From Wolfiporia cocos (Eukaryota; Basidiomycota; Agaricomycetes; Polyporales; Phaeolaceae): a stretch of DNA of 64,000 nucleotides. The stretch is from assembly GCA_029448655.1 (NCBI GenBank), contig JACCLO010000005.1:930001-994000 (forward strand), written 5' to 3'. A model generated the notes under the pieces. It made no database searches. It was not told the origin of the DNA and was given only the letters and a program-made list of their open reading frames with translations. Shown in pieces: positions 59,001 through 64,000 of this stretch (positions are counted from its first letter, which is position 1; the number at the start of each line of letters is the position of its first letter). A program made the translations under genes and the position numbers.

Positions 59001-61007
59001 CGGTTTGTAAATCGCGAGGGAGGTAGTCTAGCAGCAATTCATCTTCCTTTCGGATTGATCCACCTCTTCCAAATGCCAAAGTCATTCGTATGATTGATTG
59101 TAAGCCAACAAGGAGGATATGGCTGCCTCGCTGAGGAAGTTGTTGCAGTAGATTCATGATTAACGCCAACAGATGATATGCGAGTACGACTGGTTGCATG
59201 TACAGATACCTCCGCGCGAAGAATGCAGCTACAAATGATCTCTTAATGACTGTACCTCACAGCAAATTGGAGCGACTTACCTGTATCGATTTCCTCTTGC
59301 ACCGGTTGCTGCTGATCCTCAGAGTGCACACGCTTTTGTCTGTTCCATTCCCCCTGACGATAGGCCTCCAGCCGTTCCATCTCACGATACACGCGAGCGA
59401 TTAGCTCGTCCCGCCTTCGTACCAAGGCGGCAAAACCATTAGCCTCGCTTGATAAGCAGTTTCCATTCGCGTTTGAGATCGATGTTGGAACTGGAGCGGC
59501 CTTGATCTTCACGTAGGTCAACTAAATCGTGAAACATTATGATATTGATGTAACTAGCCAGAAATTGGAATATCATCCAGGTAGACGCTAGTGCATGCGT
59601 GTCCCATCAGGTAGCTGAGGCGATTTCCTGTTGACAAGTGAGCGACGAGTCATGACATCGGTCACATTGAAACACAAACCATGTCTAATGCAGCAGTATT
59701 TTGCCGCGCCTTCCTGCTACGACTGCGGTACACCATTAACGTCTCCTTTAAAACCCAGCTGGGACTGCCCGTACGCCGGATATGAAGGAAACGATCCTGG
59801 AATGCTGGGTGGACATCCCCAGCTTTTATCTCGTGCCAAGCTGAATCTCGACCCCAGATCCAGACAGCGAGCTGATTTGTCCTGACATCTTCGTGGAGGT
59901 ATAGATCATGCATTGCCGCAGGTATAGAATCCGGGGGCTGAAACATGGCATACGAGCCACAGGTTTTGTACCAGACGGTATTACCCCCTTTGCCCCGGAA
60001 CTCGTTACAGTGGCGATACAGGATCCAATCACGAGCTAAGAAGGTCGATGGATGGATACGAGGGGCGAGGGCAGATGTATCGAGGGCAGATGTATCGACA
60101 GCTTGCGCAACAGAGCGATCTAGTCATTATGGTGGTTTAGGATTATAGACGCTAATGTAAAGAATGCAAAACTTATTTACCGTGCTGAGGTACCATGACA
60201 GATTTTTGCTGACCACTCTGCGAACGTGTCTTACGACCTTGATTACGTTGCAATCCAACCTCTGTGGCCTGCTCCGGCGACCGTTTCGGCACATCTGGTC
60301 TAAGACGTGAATCGCGTGAGTGTAATGCTAACGAGTCGGGATTACCTCTAGTAGGATCTGTGGAAGTTGAGGGTGGTTCAAGGGAGTGGTCGATGTATGA
60401 CTCATCCACGAAAACGTGTGGGCCTGATGAGACAGTGGGCACCGCAAGGTTATCATGCGACCCAACAGCATGAGAGCCATCGGCGAAGGCCACACGGCGG
60501 TCGTGGCTTGCGGATCGCAAAGAGTCCACGGTCGTCTCTGCACGAGCGACGTCATGACCCCACTTTGCAGGAACTAACTCTAATGCTTGGGTAGCATGCC
60601 GAATATTCTCTGCAACTCCAGTGAGTTACCAAGGCGAGGATATTGTTGTTTGACTCACCGATACCAGGCATGGGCGACGACGATGCCGAGGATCTAGGTG
60701 AAGGCCAGAGCCGGTCCTCCTCGTCCTCAGCGTCATTTCCATCCTCTTCTACTAAGTGCTCCCTCATCTCTCTGATCTCCGCCTGCTTATCCTGCTCGCC
60801 CTCGCTGCCATTTAGCGGAACGTTACGTAAGCAGGGAGCTACTGGTGTGGGTTGAGCGAGCAGACCAAAGCGGGCCCTGCGCAGACCACCGCCTATTGCT
60901 CTCCATGATCTTTTACACGATGAAAGATTGCGCGAAGACATACCAATGTACTCATTTCCGGTACCTGCGTTCAGTATGACTCGTCCCTGCCATTTCTCAT
61001 CCAGCAC
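56057..61007 (-). mobile_element. CACTA (EnSpm) transposon locus with Tnp2-type transposase gene
   Basis: Several minus-strand exons belong to one Agaricomycete CACTA protein. An N-terminal piece (about 60030-59830) has HCNEFRGKGGNTVWYKTC, resembling the Cys-rich start of these proteins. The Tnp2 core is in 59199-57685: LDPHTQQFACCPTCSALY, the zinc-type HRDTPTSNPCGTKLWR, SLSVDSFNPFYNKEGKQ, LPPHLRYLPENMYLVGIVPGPTEPSLDQLNHFLRPLVDEL, LVRCALIPLVCDLPAAQQVSGHGGHSATHFCSFC and DPILFTVIDTMHNQYLG. Downstream exons 57632-57189 and 57192-56656 include HHLALHVGDFLREFGPVHSVRTFFSERLN, the typical C-terminal block. The 56620-56057 ORF adds the tail. The two ORFs at 61007-60173 are Ser/Pro-rich and could be upstream exons or a separate ORF. 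Exact exon joins were not resolved, so intactness is open. Transposase function is inferred from family. Confidence 0.8.
57685..59199 (-). CDS. Tnp2-type transposase core exon
   Basis: 504-codon ORF that carries the main catalytic part of the CACTA transposase. Recognised segments are SLSVDSFNPF, NLPPHLRYLPENMYLVGIVPGP, LRPLVDEL, CDLPAAQQVSGHGGHSATHFCSFC and IDTMHNQYLGLLKTH. The pattern of Asp residues fits a DD[E/D]-type nuclease but I could not assign each catalytic residue with certainty. Uninterrupted, suggesting recent activity. Confidence 0.8.
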   Translation of the reverse strand: MQPVVLAYHLLALIMNLLQQLPQRGSHILLVGLQSIIRMTLAFGRGGSIRKEDELLLDYLPRDLQTVMDRFDLDPHTQQFACCPTCSALYESRPYPEFCTHRDTPTSNPCGTKLWRTRTIRGKNYAFPARMYLHQEMKSWMARLLSRPGMEKIMDAANERARSGSQTIRQDVWDASLFPSFRGPDGSSAWVNVPPGEGRYLFSLSVDSFNPFYNKEGKQQVSVTGIYMVCLNLPPHLRYLPENMYLVGIVPGPTEPSLDQLNHFLRPLVDELALFWEPGVFFNRTADFVNGRLVRCALIPLVCDLPAAQQVSGHGGHSATHFCSFCWQKLEDIENLDSQQWRKRSPQEHRRLAEQWKSKTSVKARQETFDKNGVRWSELLCLLYWDPILFTVIDTMHNQYLGLLKTHCRDVWGMKEDVNDGDGIYNSKHKVPVRPPDADMLQGLTYLHRGTPRELSSCKKAVLWHLAFIYNLRRSNKKKVILKTLLDWVGVIILSRVTVCTYSR

Positions 61008-61466
61008 AATGTCCTCCCTTTCAAGCCCGTATGTTTTCGACCGAGGTCATAGTCCAAAACAAACACTCACCTCTGCTGTAAAACTACCGGAGAGAAACGG
61101 CGACGGTTAATGTAAGTATCCTATTCACGATAGTGTCCGTTAACACTTTCGACCAGGCCTTTCACGAGGCCTATGTGGGGCTCACCCGCCAGGTGTCCAT
61201 TCGATGAGATGCTGTTTGCCGATCCTTGGGTGAATAATTGATATTCTAAGTGTAGGGCCTGTCGAGTCAGATCATCGTAGGAGAGTTAGGGTACTGGAGT
61301 GCTCACCTTCTGCCCTTAGATATTCGAACTCCATCGGCGTTTACCGTCTGGGGCACGAGAGTCTGAGGTGTCTGACACCCCCCCACGTGATACTCGTAGC
61401 GTTACTTGACCGTTGCCGTTACGCTAACAGTGTGGGCAGCTGCTCTACAGGCTATGTAAAGCTCAT
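61008..61466. other. Flank between CACTA locus and MITE
   Basis: No gene seen. Contains TAGTG at about 61129, which could mark a CACTA terminus, but no matching opposite end was found. Confidence 0.35.
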
Positions 61467-61468
61467 TA

Positions 61469-61720
61469 GAGAGTATTTGCTGGGACCTAGGTCAAGGTTA
61501 GTTCGAGGAAAAGTTCGAGGAAGTGGAGCAAAGTTCAAGGCCCATGGTCCGGCGCCTATGTTAATGAACACAGGACCCCATGTATAGGGTTGGCATTGAC
61601 GCCGCAACAGCATGCTGCACGTGATAGCACTGTGACTGCCCCCTTTGCTCGAAGTTCTAGAACTTAGTGGGGCTGCAGTTCGAGCGAAATTCTGTGACCT
61701 AGGTCCCAGCAAATACTCTC
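61469..61720. mobile_element. 252 bp MITE with 26 bp terminal inverted repeats and TA target duplication
   Basis: Both ends carry the same perfect 26 bp inverted repeat (GAGAGTATTTGC...CCTAGGTCA). TA dinucleotides flank it at 61467-61468 and 61721-61722. This fits a Tc1/mariner-type (TA-inserting) non-autonomous element. The inside has no ORF of note. Confidence 0.85.
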
Positions 61721-61722
61721 TA

Positions 61723-62136
61723 TTGAACTAAAAAATGCTATCCAGCCAGGTCCCAGTCTCCTCGGCGACAACGAAGGTGCATCTCCAGTTGTTCCTTGAT
61801 ATTGTGCGCGCGGCGGCAGCCGCAACGCGAGACTATTTGTCCCAAAACGCGAGGAAGGCCCATGAACGCGTTCAGAACTATGTTTGGAGTCGACTCGTCC
61901 CCGTACAACTTAGTCACCGAGTATCATTGTGAGCCGCTGCACGCTGAGTGTCTCATATGTCCATATGTAGAGTGTACAGCAGCAATTTGTAACAATTCAC
62001 GAATGCCTGTATTGGCGCCACAGCTTGCAGTGTGGTGACGTGCAAGCGTGACAAAATACTATCACGTGGCGGGGCCATCTACGTCTGGGCGAGTGTTCCG
62101 GATCAATACTGAGTCGTTGGCCAATCGTTGATGAGC

Positions 62137-62177
<41 letters not shown>

Positions 62178-63135
62178 GTGGTATTCCGCGGGAGCCACCG
62201 GCAACCCGGGGTGGACTCTCAAGAAAATGCTACGGTTCCTTTTTACTTTCGGAATTACTGCATACCGGCCATCGGTGAATTTTTCAGAAGATGGATGCCC
62301 CTGATTCCGGAGCCATCAAGACCGCGTTAGTGCAATGCCAACGTGCTAGTAACCACGGAACTTCCTGAGAGGTGCGAACCATATCCCAGGTTGCCCCGCA
62401 ACCGCCATATCATTTCGGCTCGTTTTGCAACGTTAGAAGCTAGGTATGTTTCATTTCCGCCGTTTACGTTCAGGCGACACGATACAGAAATTTTTATGCT
62501 TCGATTTGCAGCCCAAATTTAGGACATGCCGTCTGCACAATATGACCGGAAATGGGGCTCTGGGCGCGCACAAGGATTGGCTGTCAGATGTATAGGCGGT
62601 TCGACCGCGAGAAGTCTCATTTGACAGGCGAGCAATCTACAACCATACAAATGCGATCTGGCGATTACCTCTTTCTATCCACAAGTCACGGCGCGTTGGG
62701 TGTTTAATTAGGAGTCACGATAACTCTAGACTACAATGTCGCTAAGGCTCCAACTATATAGTGTTGTTGGGCCCTGCACCTTCAGTGGGAAAGCGGAAGC
62801 ACTACAATTTGCTGGGAACGGTGGTCTATACATGAATAGCACGTCAATGCCCCACCGAAACATCGCACTTGCACTACGCGGTGGTTAGCCGGTCTGACCA
62901 CTTTCTTGCGACCCGTATCGCGACGGTATGCGTACAAGGTGACTATACTGGACGCAATAAATTTATAATCGAAAGTACCATTATAGAATGCCGCTCGGTC
63001 AATTACATGAGTTGTAATATACTACCGCACCACTGTTTCGATGTGTCATCTAATGGTTTGATATGGTGTCAAAAGTATTGTCAGCAGTCTTCTAAGAAAA
63101 GCGACGACGCACGGAACTTACTGCAAAAACGAGTC
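61723..63135. other. Gene-poor sequence with a microsatellite
   Basis: About 1.4 kb. Apart from the tetranucleotide repeat at 62138-62177 I see no gene or element. The ORF 62869-63144 overlaps the end of the next gene on the opposite strand and has no motif. Confidence 0.5.
62138..62177. repeat. (TCAA)10 microsatellite
   Basis: About ten uninterrupted TCAA units, 40 bp, between non-repetitive flanks. Confidence 0.95.
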
Positions 63136-63733
63136 CTACATTGAAGCAGGAATGGCGAAAGGAAGGCCCTGAGCTTCCGCTTGCTGGTGCTGGGCGACAA
63201 CTTCAACAATGAACCTGATCGCTGAATTAGACATAAGACAAATTACATCAGGAGACCCAGGCACTTACTTTCGAACTGCTTTCTCAGCGAGTCCCTTGTA
63301 CGTTGCATTACCGAGATTGGTCACAAGAACACAAGCCCCCGTACGCATCACGACTAACCCCCCCCTCCATTCGATATCTTCTAGCCTCCGGAGCGAGGGA
63401 TTGATCGCAAGCGAAACATTGCACTGCGCGGCAATTAGGAACGTGTGGACGGTGCCGTCGTCGTCTTCACAAGTGACCAGACACTCGTGTATTTCGGCGA
63501 ATGTACCAAGGATGGCCTCGAAGCAAGGAAAGCGCGGGTTCATCGCAGACTCATGTAGAGGAATATGGGTTGGAACTTGTACGACGCGGGAGGTTTGGCT
63601 ATTTTGCGGGTATAAGATTGCCGTAACGTGTCTCACAAGGCACTGTAATATTTTAGTATGAGTACGAGAGAGCTAGCGAATGAACAGCAACACCCACTCG
63701 TCCAGTGACGTTGACTGTGCGGATTATGGCCAT
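63136..63733 (-). CDS. Small unrecognised protein gene
   Basis: Start ATG at 63733 (MAIIRTVNVTGR), followed by a short intron. The main exon (about 63651-63265) includes RHVTAILYPQNSQTSRVVQVPTHIPLHES, PRFPCFEAILGTFAEIHECLVTCEDDDG and GGLVVMRTGACVLVTNLGN. A last exon, after an intron ending ATCAG, contributes FIVEVVAQHQQAEAQGLPFAIPASM. A TATA-like CCTATAAATA lies about 90 bp upstream of the ATG. No family was recognised, but splice signals, promoter and continuous coding make it a real gene. Length is about 165 residues. Confidence 0.7.
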
Positions 63734-64000
63734 CGTGAGGTGAAGATTATATGCAATCGATTCGCGTTGTTCGAAAGTACGAAAATACTGGAGACATAGG
63801 CGCGACCAGCAGTACAGTATTTATAGGCTGAGCTCCTCACCAGTTCAGCTTTCTTGACAACGAATACATACGCGTACCGGATCCAACGGCAATCGGGCGC
63901 AGCCTAGTTGTTCCATCAAGGTATCCGTTCTCGACATCGCGGAGCGAGCTTCTCAATGTACGAAAGGAGTGACACAGACTTACAGAGGCTGTGCAACCTG
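63734..64000. other. Right-edge sequence with promoter of the small gene
   Basis: Contains the TATA-like box at about 63819-63828 of the minus-strand gene. The minus-strand frame in 63860-63960 (VENGYLDGTTRLRPIAVGS) could be part of an exon of another gene cut by the window edge; too short to call. Confidence 0.4.

Noticed and set aside
55954..61133. CACTACCGTC at about 55954 and inverted CACTATCGTG at about 61133 as ends of the CACTA element
   Set aside because: Similarity is limited to the first bases, and the adjacent trinucleotides (TTC and TCC) do not form a target duplication.

Overview
The window is nuclear DNA of a filamentous basidiomycete, most likely an Agaricomycete (mushroom or polypore type). 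The genes are split by many 45-70 bp GT-AG introns and are tightly packed on both strands. The recognisable proteins are eukaryotic housekeeping genes with fungal features (ERMES subunit Mdm34, NAD-type Mtd1, Sec18). The repeats are typical of Agaricomycetes: Tnp2-type CACTA transposase, short LTR elements, DUF6534-like membrane-protein copies and MYND-finger families. There is no bacterial-style operon, rRNA, functional tRNA or CRISPR array.

Layout. 1-2431 (-): M28/glutamate-carboxypeptidase-II-like membrane peptidase, running off the left edge. 2513-5934: a 3.4 kb inverted repeat with about 1.68 kb arms and a 56 bp loop, inserted 81 bp upstream of that gene's start. 6457-17175: a compact housekeeping block with GLC8 (PP1 inhibitor-2), MTD1, an ORMDL protein, a VIR_N-domain (virilizer-like) protein and MDM34. 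17.2-38.8 kb: a gene-poor accessory island. It holds a decayed MYND gene, a GatB C-terminal fragment, two DUF6534-like copies in opposite orientation, a three-LTR tandem retroelement with an intact target-site duplication, two solo LTRs, a tRNA-derived SINE, dispersed repeats, a 75 bp hairpin and a frameshifted MYND gene. 39.1-52.9 kb: a second housekeeping block with SEC18, eIF3m, a B-box/DUF2009 protein, a Tls1/C9orf78 protein, a disordered protein, TFIIB and RRS1. 53.5-54.7 kb: an intact MYND gene. 56-61 kb: a CACTA (Tnp2) transposon locus. 61.5 kb: a MITE with 26 bp TIRs and TA target duplication. 62.1 kb: a tetranucleotide microsatellite. 63.1-63.7 kb (-): a small unrecognised gene.

The housekeeping genes do not form a pathway. 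They cover one-carbon metabolism, sphingolipid control, ER-mitochondria contact, vesicle fusion, translation initiation, transcription initiation and ribosome assembly. Several pairs are divergent over short shared promoters: ORMDL/VIR_N 255 bp, SEC18/eIF3m 255 bp, 511-aa protein/TFIIB 438 bp, RRS1/MYND 620 bp. Exon boundaries were chosen by hand from splice signals and reading-frame continuity, and where given they join in phase. No database search was possible, so family names rest on recognised motifs. The strongest unusual signals are the giant palindrome, the three-LTR tandem, and the MYND and DUF6534 paralogues in different stages of decay around the repeat island.
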